Positions 49,636-62,734 of a stretch of DNA of 64,000 nucleotides are shown one piece after another; position 1 is the first letter of the stretch; every line of letters starts with the position of its first letter. The notes beneath the pieces were generated by a model. The model saw only the letters and a program-made list of their open reading frames with translations. It was not told where the DNA came from and did not search any database. Where the stretch lies: assembly GCA_027257055.1 (NCBI GenBank), contig JAPVLO010000161.1:4976501-5040500 (forward strand). The letters run 5' to 3'. The translations under genes and the position numbers were made by a program. The DNA is from Cephalopachus bancanus (lineage: Eukaryota > Chordata > Mammalia > Primates > Tarsiidae).

Positions 49636-49870
49636 GGGGCTAGCAAACTTTTTCTACAGAGAGCCAGATAGTAAATATTTCAGGCTGTGCCCTGTGGTAA
49701 CTACTCCACTATGCCAGTGTGGCAGGAGGAAGCACCACAGATGATAGGTAAACAGGAACCATGGCTGTGTTTCAATAAAATTTTATTTAAAAAAGAGGCC
49801 AAACCTAATTTGGGCCACAGCTGCAGTTTCACAACCCCACACCAGTCACCAGAATTCATACTGGGAAATA
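49636..49870 (+). mobile_element. hAT-type MITE
   Basis: 'ggggctagcaaactttttctacagagagccagatagtaaatatttcaggctgtgccctgtgg' through 'atggctgtgtttcaataaaattttatttaaaaaagaggcc' is a common mammalian hAT-Charlie non-autonomous pattern, almost complete. I do not name the subfamily. Confidence 0.75.
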
Positions 49871-52424
49871 ACTGCTTTCAGATTCTGTCACCAGAAACAC
49901 TAATATTTATTTGATCACCAATTCCTTGTCTGCAAAATTCTACGACTGTTTAGATGTACTCCTGCATGTATTTTCCTGTAAATGAGATATACAGGGATTT
50001 TGAATCACTACTAATGGAAACATTAGAAAAAGAAAGACCTAAATATTAATTAGGAAAAAAAAAAGAGTATAAAATAAAAAGTAGAACAGTGGAGGGTTTC
50101 GGACTACAGTCATGAGTAAGAACTAAATAACAAGCCCAGACCTTAAAAATGCACTTTAGAACCTATTAAGAGGAAAAAAACAAGATGGATTAAAATGGCT
50201 CTGCTAAATTCAGGGGCAGTCTAGTGTAAGGTTACAATGGGTAGAGCTACAGGCAGGTAACTCTATACGTTAGGGCGTAAGTTTGAAGTATGATAAATTA
50301 AATGGATTAAATAAAACTTACATACAGGTTTTTAACCTGCAAGCATCAAATTCTCTGGGTTTCTTGAACCCAGTGGATCCTGAAAGTCAACAATTTAGTC
50401 ATGGGTCTGCAGACAGGGAAAAGAAAAAGAAGGAAAAAAGAAAAGCCATTATTTACTATGTACAAACACAGAATAAAACAAATTTATAATTATCATGTGG
50501 ATGCTATAGGGGAATCTGAAAATTCAATTGCCAGGAAGAAATAGAAAAGTAGAAATGAATTGAATAGTTCTCAGTGTAATTTAAAGATTTGTGAAATGTT
50601 ACTAATACTCTCTCTCTCTATTCAATATGATCTCTTTACTCCTTTTTTTTAAATTAACATAATATTCAGAAAGGCTTTCAATGATTTGCTACAATTCCCA
50701 TCTTTGATAGAAATTTTCCTTTAAGGTTCTAAATTCTTCAAACTTGACTTTTCTACCACATGGATTTTATAGAATATAATCTTTACTTTTGATAAAGAAA
50801 TCACTGTATTCAAATTGCAACTCTACTAAATAGAAACTTCTAAAGAGATGGACAGGAGGTAGTTTTGTGGACTCTATTTCTCTACTTCCCTCTTAAATTA
50901 TGAGGAGGAAGTTCTGAAAATTAGGTAATATCTAGCCTTCCTCCAATCCCTGTTTTCAGTTATCCCACACCCAGAAAAATGGCAAACAGCAGTTCAAAAA
51001 TAATCACTGTTTTTACCCTGAGAAAAATAAAGATGTGTTTTTACTGGAATAAATTATAAATATACAAATAGACCTACAACTCAGGAATTCTCTAGTGTTC
51101 TTCAGTGTCTACCAGATATTTTCAAAGTACATAAAGTCAGATGGTGATAGTTTTCTATCATGAGCCAGGAACAGAAAAGAGAAATGTTCTTTACAGTAAT
51201 AACAATCTTTAAATTGTTAGCTCTGAAAGTTAACGGAGTCAACAGATAGGGGTGAGTAAAAATATAGGCTCCCTTGAGTCACTGGACCAGGTGGGTGGTC
51301 TCTGCACATCTCATATGGTTCACATAGTAGGAGAGAGGTCTCACATATCGCCTTCAGGTTTTTAATACAGGCAGTTAAGTTTTGGGGGGTTTTTGTTTGT
51401 TTCCTTTTTTTTAAACAAGCTCCAAAGTTAGAAAAATAATCAGAAAGATTATAAAACTGGTAAAGATAAAACTAACAAATTCCAAGAGTTGCTCAAATTT
51501 TATTTACATGATTGTTAACATTTCTGACAGGCAAAACACATTTTTTCCCCACTATGTGGCTGCATGAAGAGAAGATGAAAATTGTAGAATATAAATGGTA
51601 TCTATTTCATTCCAATATCTCAGACTATGAAGAAACTAATGGCATAATTTTTTATTCCTATGAAGGTGGCAAATGAGCTTTTGCCACATATACTAGTTTC
51701 TTATGGGCCCATGTCAGAGGAGCAAGTTTATCTTCACATTGCCATAAATCATATAGAACCCATACAGTGTCTACTATCTTCATTCCCAAATGCACTAATA
51801 AAGCTTTTCAAATGTCAATTTGAGAAGTGCTTCCTTCTTACTAGTTTCATTGAGCAAAAGAAATTAGCTGCTGATCATTCTTTTTAATTTTCCTTTCTGT
51901 AAAACGCTTCTTTTCATAAATCAAACACAATGATTCTCATAAAAAGGTTCAATCCTAATCTCCCAAATGGAAATAGCTAAGCTAAAAATTTAAAAATAAG
52001 ACATGAGATGAATGGCCTTGAATGATTCCATTTGGAAGACATTAAAGAGGATGAAATCTACTAGGTAGCAGGAAAAAAATGCCACTGGTCTCTTAATGAC
52101 AGGAGGTAGGTGTGGGGTGTGGGACGGAACTGATAACTTCTTTGTTATCCATCTGTGGCAAGGAGTCTCAATCATGTTAAACCCCAAGCTGTTTTTAATC
52201 AATATGAAAATTTTCCTTTAATGCTATTTGAAATTTCAAAGTAAATATCATTAAAAGCAATGGTTATTTTTGAAAACGTCAGTTCAAACTACATGAGTGC
52301 CCTTGGAGTATCCCCTCCCCCAATTCTCTGCCAGGTAAAATTCATGAACTATGCAAACTGGAAGACATAAAAAATAACTACTTCTCAAAGAAGCCTTTTT
52401 AAGTGACCTTAGTTTCAACTTAAA

Positions 52425-52492
52425 GTCAATTTAAGTTCAACTTAAATATTTTTTTAAAGTCAATTTAAGTTCAACTTAAATATTTTTTTAAA
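52425..52492 (+). repeat. 34-bp tandem duplication
   Basis: The unit gtcaatttaagttcaactta... occurs twice with period 34, directly before an Alu. Confidence 0.95.
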
Positions 52493-52504
52493 AAAATATT
52501 ATTA

Positions 52505-52800
52505 GGCCAGGCTCAGTGGCTCAGCCTGCAATCTCAGCACTTTGGGAGGCCAAGGTGAGGGGACTGCCTGAACCCACGGGCTCAAGACCAGCGTGGGCAA
52601 CTTGGTGAGACCTCGTCTCTACAATAAATCAAAAAATTAGCCGGGCCCACTGGTAGCACGTGCCTGTAGTTCCAGCTACTTGGAAGGCTGAGGCAGAAGG
52701 ATCACCTGAGTCCAGCAGGTTGATACTGGGGTGGCCATGAGTGTGCCATTGCACTCCAGCCTGGGTGACGGAGTGAGACTCCAACTAAAAAAATAAAAAT
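52505..52800 (+). mobile_element. Alu dimer
   Basis: Starts ggccaggctcagtggctcag and ends gagactccaact with an A-rich AAATAAAA tail. Flanks aaatattatta and aaaaattacta are a degraded target duplication. Confidence 0.94.
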
Positions 52801-53526
52801 AAAAAAACAAAAAAAATTACTAACAACACTGCTGAACGAGTATAAATAATACACACATATATCACAATAAACCAAGAATCCTCAGGCACTGGTGAAATCA
52901 TTATTCTAGAAATTAGAAATAAAACATACCTCTACTTAGATATATAAGAAAAAACTCTCTTACAACTTCCTCTCAACTTACATGTCCAAGTTCAAGTCTA
53001 CCTCACTTCAAACCAACCGACAAATAACCCAAATCCACCCCAAATTCTTCTGCCTTCCTCCAAAGATGCCATTTGTTCTCTGTCCTTCTTGCAAACATTA
53101 TGGCAATATACTTTCCATCTCCACCAAACCATTAAGATTATTTTGGTAACAGGCATCAAACATCTTACATGCCAAATATTTGGGTTTCTTTTTTTTCCCA
53201 AAAAATTAATTGATTCTTTTATCTTGATTCTTTTTTTCTCCCTAGCTTCTTTTGCTGTTGCCTGTCTAACTTTTGGATTTCAAGCTTAGTTCACTGATGG
53301 TAGATTGGTAGTCACCTACCAATCTCTATTTTGCCTTCTTCCATATAAGCAGAATGCCCGAGCTACTGGTCACCGCAATACACAATCGTCCCTTGGTACA
53401 CCTCCAGGGTGCTGGTTTCAGGACGCCCATGGATACCAAAATCTATGCATGCTCAAGTCCCTTATAAAACATGATGTGGTACATAACCTGTACATACTGG
53501 GGTGTCAAATACAGTATACACATTTT

Positions 53527-53633
53527 TAAAATTATTTTTACTTTAAAGATGGGGGTACAATTCAGAGTTAGGTATGTAAGTGGTCATCGTGCAAGTGAAA
53601 TTTGGGTACCCTTATTGAAGCTATGTGCCCCCT
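53527..53633 (-). mobile_element. Very short L1 3' end, minus strand
   Basis: Antisense of the lineage L1 3' end ('tactttaaagatgggggtacaattcagagttaggtatg', compare 'cctaaccctgaattgtatcccatatctttaaaa' at 10675). Perfect 13-bp duplication gtatacacatttt at 53514-53526 and 53634-53646. Confidence 0.88.
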
Positions 53634-53821
53634 GTATACACATTTTAAGAGATTTTATCTATGTGTTACTTTTCAAAGTTGAATTGAATTACAGTAACAA
53701 TGTGTATGACATTTGCTCAAAGATAGCATTAATCAAATGAATGCTAGTGTCACCATGCAACAGACAGGACAGTATTACAATTTTAGTACAGTTTTTTTCC
53801 CTGCTTAAAATGTATATACTT

Positions 53822-54113
53822 AGCCGGGCTCGGTGGCTCAGCCTGTAATCCTGCACTTTGGGAGGCCAAGGTGAATGGATTGCCTGAGCCCACAGGTTCG
53901 AGACTTGCCTGGGCAACGTAGTGAGACCTCATCTCTACAATAAATTTTTAAAAATTAGCCAGGCGTGGTAGCGTGCACCTGTAGTTCCAGCCACTTGGAA
54001 GGCTGAGGCGGAAGGATCGCCGGAGCCCAGCAGGTTGAGGCTGTGGTGGCCGGGAACGGCCACTGCACTCCAGTCTGGGTGACAGAGTGAGACTCCAACT
54101 CAAATAAATAAAT
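53822..54113 (+). mobile_element. Alu dimer, young type
   Basis: Starts agccgggctcggtggctcag and ends gactccaactc plus an AAATAAAT tail. Perfect 15-bp duplication aaaatgtatatactt at 53807-53821 and 54114-54128. Confidence 0.97.
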
Positions 54114-54879
54114 AAAATGTATATACTTTTTATTTTGGCACCCTCTGTATTCTCCCCATATACTTTAGACTATCTCTAGATTATACCTGATATAATGTAA
54201 ATGCTAAGTAGTCAATGACTGTACTGTTTTTTAATTTGTACTATTTTTCATTCTTATATTGCTCTTTTTTTTCTGAATATTTTCCATCTGTGGTTGGTTG
54301 AATCTACAGATTTAGAACTCGCGGATGTGGAACCCATGAACACAGAGGGCTGGCTGTACTCTGCCAAAAAAGTACATTTCCCAGCCTCCCTCTTGTGAGG
54401 TATGCCTACAGGACTAATTTCTGGCCAACAAGATGTACCTATTCTTCCACTGCTTACTCAAAATGAAGGCTGGAATGTCAACATAATGGCTGGAGCTCTA
54501 GCAACCATTATGAACCACGAAGTAAACTTCAGAATGAAGGTCATGCTGAATATCAAGGCAGAAAGAGAAATCTAAATCTCTGATGACACTGGGAAAACAC
54601 ATATCAACCCCTGGTTCACCTAAGTTCAGTTGTCCATCACTATTTGAGGATCTCTGTTACATGCAGTTAATCTGAATCCAAAGTGATACAATTCAGTTTT
54701 ATTTCAATTCAGGATGTTGTTGTGCAATATTCTTATATTGTAGTTTTGATTTCCTTCCACCTAATGAAAACTAAAAGTTACTCTTCTGATATACCGAATG
54801 ATTGGGCTTTGTTTGTTCACACTTTTGTTGGTCTTTCCGCATTGTATTCAATGGCTAGCCTATAAATACTATATCTTTG

Positions 54880-55000
54880 TTTATTTTCTGTCTCTCCTAC
54901 CAGAGAAAAGGGGACTTACTGTCTTATTCACTGGTATCCAGAAGCTAGAAGAATCTTTACCAGATATTAAGCACTCAGCAAATATTGAGTGAATGAATAC
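54880..55000 (+). repeat. L2 3' end fragment
   Basis: 'gagaaaaggggacttactgtcttattcactggtatccagaagctagaag...agcactcagcaaatattgagtgaatgaata' is the L2 terminal order. Confidence 0.75.
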
Positions 55001-55745
55001 TGTTTGGACAGTTCAGATTTTTTGTAACATTTGTTTATGGTCTAGTATATTAAACTTTATGCAAGCATAAGAGGGCATAATAAAAATAAAAATACAAGGG
55101 AAAATTGCTAAGTTTTAGAGGTAGGTAATCCATCATTATCAAGACATAATAGAACAAGATTATATAATAGAGTGGAAACAATACTTGTGTTGCAAAGGAG
55201 ACAACGTTATACATATAAAATAACTAAGTGCCCTAAACTCAAACTTATGCCTAAATAAATATTATCAAAAAATAATACTGCAGTCACAGCTCTTCCAGTT
55301 CTCTCCATTGATCCTCAGCCTGTTATAAGCTAAAAAGAGGCCATTTGGGTTATATTAAAACAGTCATTTTAAAAAGTCCTAAAAACTTGTATTCTTTTAT
55401 AACTGAATTGAGCTAAATGGAAAAGTCATTTAAATTTAAAAGCACACATCCCTTCCTTCTCCTCCACCCCCACTGTCCTCAATCCCCTTTCTTCTTCTTT
55501 CTCAGTACAGCCTTGCCTGACTGGGCTAGAAGGCCAATCTTATCTAGTAAGCCATTGCTGGTGCTGAAGAAGAAACAGCTAAGCAAGCCACACTACCTAA
55601 TAATTATGAGAGTGGTCCGTGGCCAGCAGGAGTGTGTCTAAAAGCTTGGAGTGGACATTGTGTACTTCCCCTCCATCTGTAAATACAAGGACATTGGACT
55701 GCTATAGGCTATGGCTATGAAAATTCTTTTCAAAAGTTACCATTA

Positions 55746-56030
55746 ACCGGGCTTGGTGGCTCAGCCTGTAATCCCACACCTTTGGGAGGCTGAGGTGAGT
55801 GGACTGCCTGAGCCCGTGGGTTCGAGACCCACCTGGGCAGCGAGACCTCATCTCTACAATAAATCAAAAAATCAGCCGGGCGTGGTAGCGCGTGCCTGTA
55901 ATTCCAGCTACTTGGAAGGCTGAGGTGGAAGGATCACCGGAGCCCAGCAGGTGGAGGCTGCGGTGGCCAGGAGCCGCCACTGCACTCCAATATGGGCGAC
56001 AGAGTGAGACTCCAACTCAAAAAAAAAAAA
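55746..56030 (+). mobile_element. Alu dimer, young type
   Basis: Starts accgggcttggtggctcagc and ends gactccaactc plus poly-A. The flanks aaaagttaccatta and aaaagttacaatta are the target duplication with one change. Confidence 0.96.
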
Positions 56031-56624
56031 AAGTTACAATTATGTTTTAAAACAATTTAAAGCTATCATCTTAAATGTTATGACTTTCCCTTCCTTCCAA
56101 ATATTACAATTGCCAGCCCCTTCTTCTAAAAAAACTGTAAAAGAACATATTATAAATTTCAAAATGTTATCTAAAAAAAAAGAGAGAGAACATAAAAATG
56201 CTGCACTGAATACTATAAATTTGAAAAATGCAATGTAAAATACAGTGGGCAGTAGGAAGACATTCAGAAAAAATGAACATAGGAAACACAAACCCAACAC
56301 ATTTCAAGAACCATCATATCACTGCTTAATTAAAATGATGAAACAATAGTAGCACAGGCATCTCCTAGTTGAGAGTAGTAATCTGTTCCTAAAATCCGAC
56401 ATTATGCATAAAAAGGCTAAGTGAAGCATATTTGCCATTATTTTAAATGGGAAAAATTAAAATGTGTTACACATCAAGTCAAAACCTCCAGAGTTTCTTA
56501 AAATGAAACCAAAACAGAGTAAAATGCCTATATGTATAATAACTATTGTGTTAGTCTGCAAAATATGTAAAATACTGCTTCCTGATTTAACAGCTGAAAA
56601 CAAACAAGATTAACAACAACTGCT

Positions 56625-56928
56625 GGCCAGGCACAGTGGCTCAAGTCTGTAATCCCAGCACTTTGGGAGGCCGAGGTAAGAGAACTGAGTTCAGGGGTTC
56701 GAGTCCAGCCTAGACAACTTGATGAAACTTCGTCTCTTACAGTACATTAAAAAATAAGCTGAGCATGGTAGTGCACGCCTGTAGTTCCAGCTACTTGGAA
56801 GACTGAGGCAGAAGGATCGTGAGCCCAGCAGGCTGAGGCTGCAGTGGCCACGAGTGTGTCACAGCCTGGGCAACAGAGTGAGATTCCAACTCAAAAAAAC
56901 AGACAAACAGAAAAAAAAAAAAAAAAAC
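56625..56928 (+). mobile_element. Alu dimer, older
   Basis: Starts ggccaggcacagtggctcaa and ends gagattccaactc with an A-rich tail. Several small deletions, including at the right-arm end ('gtgtcacagcctgggc'). Confidence 0.93.
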
Positions 56929-58279
56929 AGTGACCGCTTAGTACAAGAAAGTGGCTTCTCTCAGTGAGCACAGTGAGAAGTAAATACCTTCTGTGACACT
57001 TAGTAGGCTTTTCAAATCATCCACATCTGACTGATGATCTAATGATTGTAGCTAGAATGGTTCAAGACTTTTCCTGCATATGGTTTAGTTTAAAGTGCAA
57101 TGATGTTTTTAGAAAATAAATATAATAATATAAAGAATTTGTAAATATCAATTAACATTACATTGAAAGATTTCTATGTTGTATGAAGTTTGGATGTTAA
57201 AAACAAAGAGGTGTTCTACTGGAAAACCAATAACCTACAGAGAGGTGATCCATCGTGTATACCTACAAGAAATGTCTGTTCCTATAGTCTTCAGACAATC
57301 TGATGATACATGAATCAAAAGTCAAAGGGTAGATGAAATTCTATTAACTTGTGTATAGCCAGATCTTTAAGGCCATTTCTCCCTCTCTCTATCTCTTTTT
57401 TTTTTTTTTTTGAGTACTTGTGTGTCACTACTATTCAAGCCATCGTCTACTCTGGGCTGACCTTAACACACAGCTAGTTTAGTGTTAAAGGACACTTTCT
57501 GAAAGTCACCCTCCCAAAATACATACTCTTGTGTATTTGGTTATCTTCTAAGCCATCACGTTCTAGAAATTTCTACTGAATAAATTACCCACTGCCATAT
57601 GAATGACCTATATAAAATTTCAATAAACTTTTAAAGATAAAAATGTAAACTGTTTTTCTGTAATGTTATCACATATTTTGTTTTTAATGAAAACTGGAAA
57701 ATATGAGAAAATATCATCCATGACTCAATACTGTACATCTATTATAAGTGTTTTGTTCAATATTGTTTTTAAGTCAAAAAAATCTAATTAGTATATACAA
57801 AAAGTGCTTTTTCAGCTTCTGTCAAATGATAGTGTTTTTAGAATCTCAGAATTATTTTAACAGATTTGTAAAAGCCCTGATAGTGTGCTAGGCACTATTA
57901 CCTTGTGGAGAACCAGGTATTTAAGATCATTTTTCATTTTTTGTATAGTGTAGATTAGGTTTTCACCATGAACGCTGAGAAACCATCTTCCCAATGCTCC
58001 AGCTTTCTCCATTGTCATTCTACTCCCCACTGCACCCACCTCTTGCTCTTGGATTCCAACAGACCTGAACTACTGAATGAGACACACATGCTTTTCCAAA
58101 TCTCCAAGCTCTGCTCTTGTTTCCCCAACTGGGAAGCCATCTCAGTAATCACTGGTAGCTTTCAAGGAACACTGAGAAGCTGAGAGACCAGAGTGGGAAG
58201 AAAGCATACTTTTAAATCCATATCATACTGCAGCATTTAAAGTATATACTAGGTGAATGAATAATGGAGTAAATAATAA

Positions 58280-58540
58280 TTGACTTTTAAGTCTTAGTTC
58301 AGCTATCACCACATCCAGGAAGCCTTTTCTGATCCCAGCATCTCTCCTTATGCTCTTTGTAGCCCTTCTGCATACCTGTACTGCAGCACTTGTCACCATG
58401 TGCTGAAACTATCTTTGTCTATTTGTCCCCAGAAGGCTACAATTTCACTATGGCATGGAACTCATCCTAGTTGTAATTATATCCCAGACTTGACTTGAAA
58501 CATAGTAGGCTCAAAGTAAGAGTTAGTGGAAATGACTATA
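58280..58540 (+). repeat. L2 3' end
   Basis: 'tcttagttcagctatcaccacatccaggaagccttttctgatccc', 'tgtctatttgtccccagaaggctac', 'ggcatggaac' and 'tagtaggctcaaagtaagag' match the L2 3' terminal order well. Confidence 0.8.
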
Positions 58541-58639
58541 GTATATACAAAGTCTCCAAAATACTGAGTCACTTATAACCAAAAATTATTCTAAGAGGCA
58601 AATGATCACCATTTAAGTCTGAACTAATTTTATTAATAA

Positions 58640-58835
58640 TAACACTAACATTACTGAGCCTATGTGCCAACCAATATACTAAGAGTCTTACATGTGCTGT
58701 CATTTAATTTCATAACATAATCTGGCCAATTAGGAGTCACTCTTAATCCCATTATACTGGCAAGGAACCAAGGCTTTATAGAGGTTTGGTAGTCAGGTAA
58801 TGTCACATAGTTGGTATGCTGCCACGGGAGTCAAA
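58640..58835 (+). repeat. MIR element
   Basis: 'actgagcctatgtgccaaccaatatactaagagtcttacatgtgctgtcatttaatttcataac' then 'aatcccattatactggcaaggaaccaaggc' and 'tgtcacatagttgg'. MIR order. Confidence 0.8.
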
Positions 58836-59125
58836 TGTCTCCACTATACTTATTTACTGATGAGTAGAAAGACTCCGATGGAATTCTAGTCAAATACTTT
58901 GACAGACAAACACTAACTACAAAAACAATCTCTGCCTGAAAACTTCCAAAAGGTGGGGGTAGAGGGGACTGGAGATGCAATATAAAAGAAAAATCAACAT
59001 TTTCCAATAATCATTGTACCAAATGGTAGTCAAACAACACACTCAAGATGAGAAATTTCTTGCAAAAGTCTTGAGAAATTATTTTATGTGTTGGCTAGAA
59101 TGTTATTTTATTTTATTTTATTTAT

Positions 59126-59413
59126 TTTTTTGAGTTAGTCTCATCCCGTCATCCAGGCTAGAGTGCAGTGGCACGCTCACAGCCACCCCAGCTAGGCTCA
59201 ACCCGCTAGGCTCCAGTGATCCTTCTGCCTCAGTCTTCCAAGTAGCCCGAACTACAGGTGCACACTATCAAACCCGGCTCATTTTTTTACTTATTTTGGA
59301 GACAAGGTCTCGCCAAGTTGCCTGTGTTGGTCTCGAACCTGCGGGCTCAGGCAATCCACTCGCCTCGGCCTTCCAAAGTGCTGGGATTACAGGCTGAGCC
59401 ACCAAGCCCGGCC
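59126..59413 (-). mobile_element. Alu dimer, minus strand
   Basis: Antisense Alu from ttttttgagttagtctcatc to gctgagccaccaagcccggc. Preceded by a TTTTA-repeat tail. The flanks ctagaatgtta and ctagaatttta are the target duplication. Confidence 0.94.
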
Positions 59414-59879
59414 TAGAATTTTAGAGAAAACAAATATATGTGATGCATTTTTATTTTTGATGCACTCTTATGTTTACATAAAATTTAATATACTAGACCA
59501 TAAATAAATGTTTAAAAAATCTAAATTGCACAACCTGTACTGGTCCACTCATCAAATATTTATTGAATGTTTAATATCTAGTAAAGACTTTTCTAGCTTC
59601 TAGGGACCAGAATAGGTAGATAAGGCTCCCAAAAACAAATGAATAAAGATATAACATTTATAGGCTATTTTCCCCTAGAAAAATAAAATAGAAAACATTA
59701 ATTTTCTAGACTTTTCTCCCCTAGAAAGATGAAGTTTTTCTTTGGGACAGCTTCTGACAGTCGTCCTCTTTAAAAATAAGTAACACACTGAAAAATGTAC
59801 AAGAAAAAATACAGTCAAAGGTCTCCCCCTGGCCGCAGACACTTGGGTCAAAAAGAATTCAATGTGTGGATGTGCCAAA

Positions 59880-60340
59880 GTTTTTGTAACTGGTTCCCTA
59901 CTGATACTTATTTAGTTTGCTTCCAATCTTTTGCCACTATAAATAATGATACAATGAATAATCTTGTATATATTTTTCTCCATGTGAATGTATATCTCAG
60001 TATAAATTACCAGATATGAACTGCTCACTCAAAGTGCACATGCATTTTTTATTTTAATAGATGCCATATAACAGACCTTTACAAATAAGGTTGTAGCAAT
60101 TTATATTTTCATCAGAGGTGTATGAGAGAACTTACTTCCTTACTAATATTTTAATCTATATTTAAGGGCCATTTGTATTTCATTTTCTATTAAAGGTTTG
60201 TATCTTCTGCTTATTTTCCTATTGGTTTATAGGTCTTTACTTAATAATTGGTAGTAGCATTTGCAGTATGTTTAAGATTCCTTAGTATTTTTTTAAACTT
60301 TACCAATTTTATTCACTTTATTAACTTAAATTTCTTTAAA
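59880..60340 (-). repeat. Old L1M 3' fragment, minus strand
   Basis: 'gcttccaatcttttgccactataaataatgatacaatgaataatcttg', 'ttgtagcaatttatattttcatcagaggtgtatgagag' and 'gggccatttgtatttc' are antisense L1M ORF2 3' sequence. Confidence 0.82.
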
Positions 60341-60944
60341 ATTTTAATTAAAAAAATCTTTTTTTCAGAACTATTCCAATCCTAAAACACACCATTACAT
60401 AGGTGAGAAAAATTCAAGGAAAGAAATGGAAACTTGGCAAATATTTTATAAGGTCTAAGGTGTTGTTCCTCTTCTATTAACAGATCATGAAGTAAAACGA
60501 TTCACAAAGAAAATCATTCTTAAAGGGAAATGAAACCTCTGCTTTTCATATGATGATCATTACAGTTTAATTTACCATATTGCAGTATCCCCAAATAAAT
60601 TCAGTTCTTTAAATTGTAATGATGGGATTGAACTGAATTTCTCAACAAGAGTCATATAGTTTTCTTTGACTACTTGTTTACTTTAAAGGCAATTTCTAGT
60701 CTTGGCAATAAACATTCAAAGCAGAGACACCAGGTAAACTTGAAATACTTTAAAGTGTATATATCCAAAATAGACACAAATTTTAAATTTAAGTCAGTGT
60801 TTTTACTGAATAATAAAATGTATTTAAAAGACTATGTGTTTTTAAAATTCAGGACATATGAAGTCCTTGGCATGAAATACAGATTATATATTTTCACCAA
60901 TTCATTTCTGGAGAGTTATAAACATAACTGCTATTAGTTAAGTC

Positions 60945-61150
60945 TCACTCTGTCACAGGTCAATCCAGTAAGCACTTTACGTGATGACTCACTTACCCCT
61001 CACACCAGCCCCACAAGGCAGGACTCTGTTATCCCCATTTTGCAGATGAGGGGTCTGAAGTGCAGGGATGCTGCCCAAAATCACAAAATGGTGAGAGGCT
61101 GAGCCGGTCTTCAATTCAACACAGGCAATGTGGCTCCAGAGCACAGGTTC
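60945..61150 (+). repeat. MIR element
   Basis: 'actcacttacccctcacaccagccccacaaggcaggactctgttatccccattttgcagatgagg...tgcccaaaatcacaaaatggtgagaggctgagccggtcttcaattcaacacaggcaatgtggctccagagc' is a near-complete MIR. The open frame that starts at 61060 begins in it. Confidence 0.92.
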
Positions 61151-62571
61151 CTCAATCACGATGCTGGCAACAGGGGGCAGGAGGCATGCCTGATCTACCC
61201 CATTGTCTTAGTGCTGCCTTGTCAATGTTGAGAATTAGCACTGAAATCTTAAGAACTAGAGTTCACTGTAACAAGGGCATCCAGCTGTCACTTCTTCCTA
61301 ATAGCTTCTTCCATGTCCCTCACCTTGAACATGTGCTTCAGCACTGGCGCCCTGCAGAGCACCCTGCCAGGTGCAAGATGGCCAGGGTTCAAGCTAAGCC
61401 TGCGTGCAACGGGGAGCATCCAAACAGAGCTACCTGAGTGTCGCTCACACCTCCTAGGGTTAGTGACATAATCATGTACGTTACCCTCCTGGCTTTTGAT
61501 TTTAACCTAGGACAAGCATTTGACGCCTAACTTTGCCAGATTTCCTTGGCTAGTTTCAGTTGAGATTCAATGGCTAGACACTAGACAGAGCCCATTCTTC
61601 ACAAGGCCTTCCAAAGTGGTCAGCATGAATGAATGTAGGATGATCTTCCAGAGTATCCAGAAATTCTCAGATGTCACTGGATGTCCCTGACAGCTCAGAA
61701 GGGTTACCAGTTCAATACCCCACATTCCCTGTCTGGCACCATACAGATGGCATGGTTAAATACAGTACATTTCCTAGGGCTCATGTGGGATGGAACCAAC
61801 TACTCTTCTATGAGAAGTATAGAGTGTCAGCAAAGTGAGCCCTCAGTCACAATAGGGGAGCTGCCCAGAGCCATTCTCAGAAAGCCACTTCAACCATTTA
61901 GCAAGGCCTAGCTAGTCCAAATCAGCAGCCGTTGCTCACGTTTCCCAGTACCCTAGGGTCAAGAAGAAGTGAGAGTGTGAGCCTCTCTGCTGCTAAGAAA
62001 AGGTTGTTTTCAGCAGCGACTGTGACGCCTCTTCAGGAGAGCACTTATTAAACATCACAGAGATGGGAAAAATAAAATAAAAATTTAAAAAAACTTGGTC
62101 TGACAGAATGTCTGCTGAAGGAGGTCTCCGTGGATTACAGATTCCACCTCAAAGACTTTTTTGTTAGGCTGAGTCTCAATCCACACCTCTACATACACAA
62201 ATCTATCTCTATGGAGAAGCTGGAATGTTCAGCATGCAGCCTGAGTCACTCAACAATGCCTCTCAGAGGCCTTGTTTCAACTGGCAACACAATGCTGAAT
62301 CACTTCACTTCGACCAAGGTTGAATTCCTTAGTACATGATTAGGAGCATTTCATCCAGTGCGATCATTTCCTATCAGGCAGAGCTATAAAACATAATATT
62401 TTTAAAAGCACAGTCCAAAATATTCCTTATAATTGTTCTTACAAAGTGATGTCTAGTCTTAGAATGGAAAAAAATAAAAAAGGGACTAACTGCAAAAAGT
62501 AGGAATCCTAACAACTTGCTTAGAATAACCTTTTGTTCTAGCACCTTTCTTTCTTGAATGTGGTGGAGAAA

Positions 62572-62734
62572 TTAGCCAGACATGGTGGCGTGTGTCTGTA
62601 TTTCCAGCTACTTGGAAGGCTGAGGTAGAAGGATCACCAGAGCCCAGCAGGCAGAGGCTGCGGTGGCCGTGAGCATGCCACTGCACTTCAGCCTGAGTGA
62701 CAAGAGTGAAACTCCAACTCAAAAGAAAAAAAAA
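62572..62734 (+). mobile_element. 5'-truncated Alu: right arm only
   Basis: Begins at aattagccagacatggtggc, has one arm and ends gaaactccaactc plus poly-A. The flanks gtggtggag on both sides show it inserted in this truncated form. Confidence 0.94.

Larger units (their letters stand above)
53497..54147 (+). mobile_element. Second copy of the 38440-type MITE, carrying two insertions
   Basis: Terminal repeats ctggggtgtcaaatacagta.. and ..ttttggcaccctctg with TA at 53495-53496 and 54148-54149, inside MER2. Its interior ('attttaagagattttatctatgtgttacttttc', 'attacaattttagtacag') matches the copy at 38440-38677. It was itself entered by an L1 3' fragment (53527-53633) and an Alu (53822-54113). 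Confidence 0.82.
53381..54356 (+). mobile_element. MER2-like (pogo/Tigger) DNA element, split
   Basis: The left half (53381-53494) reads cacaatcgtcccttggtac..., 'ggacgcccatggataccaaaatctatgcatgctcaag'. The right half (54150-54356) has 'actttagactatctctagattatacctgatataatgtaaatgc' and 'tttccatctgtggttggttgaatc', and ends 'gagggctggctg'. TA lies on both outer sides (53379-53380 and 54357-54358). The order matches MER2 as I know it. A MITE split it at 53497-54147. Confidence 0.85.

Noticed and set aside
56345..56570. Possible DNA-transposon fragment
   Set aside because: 'ctgttcctaaaatccgacattatgcataaaaaggctaagtg' hints at a Tigger-like element, but I could not find inverted ends or a TA duplication.
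61060..61437. 125-codon open frame, plus strand
   Set aside because: Starts inside a MIR and continues into unremarkable sequence. No domain seen.
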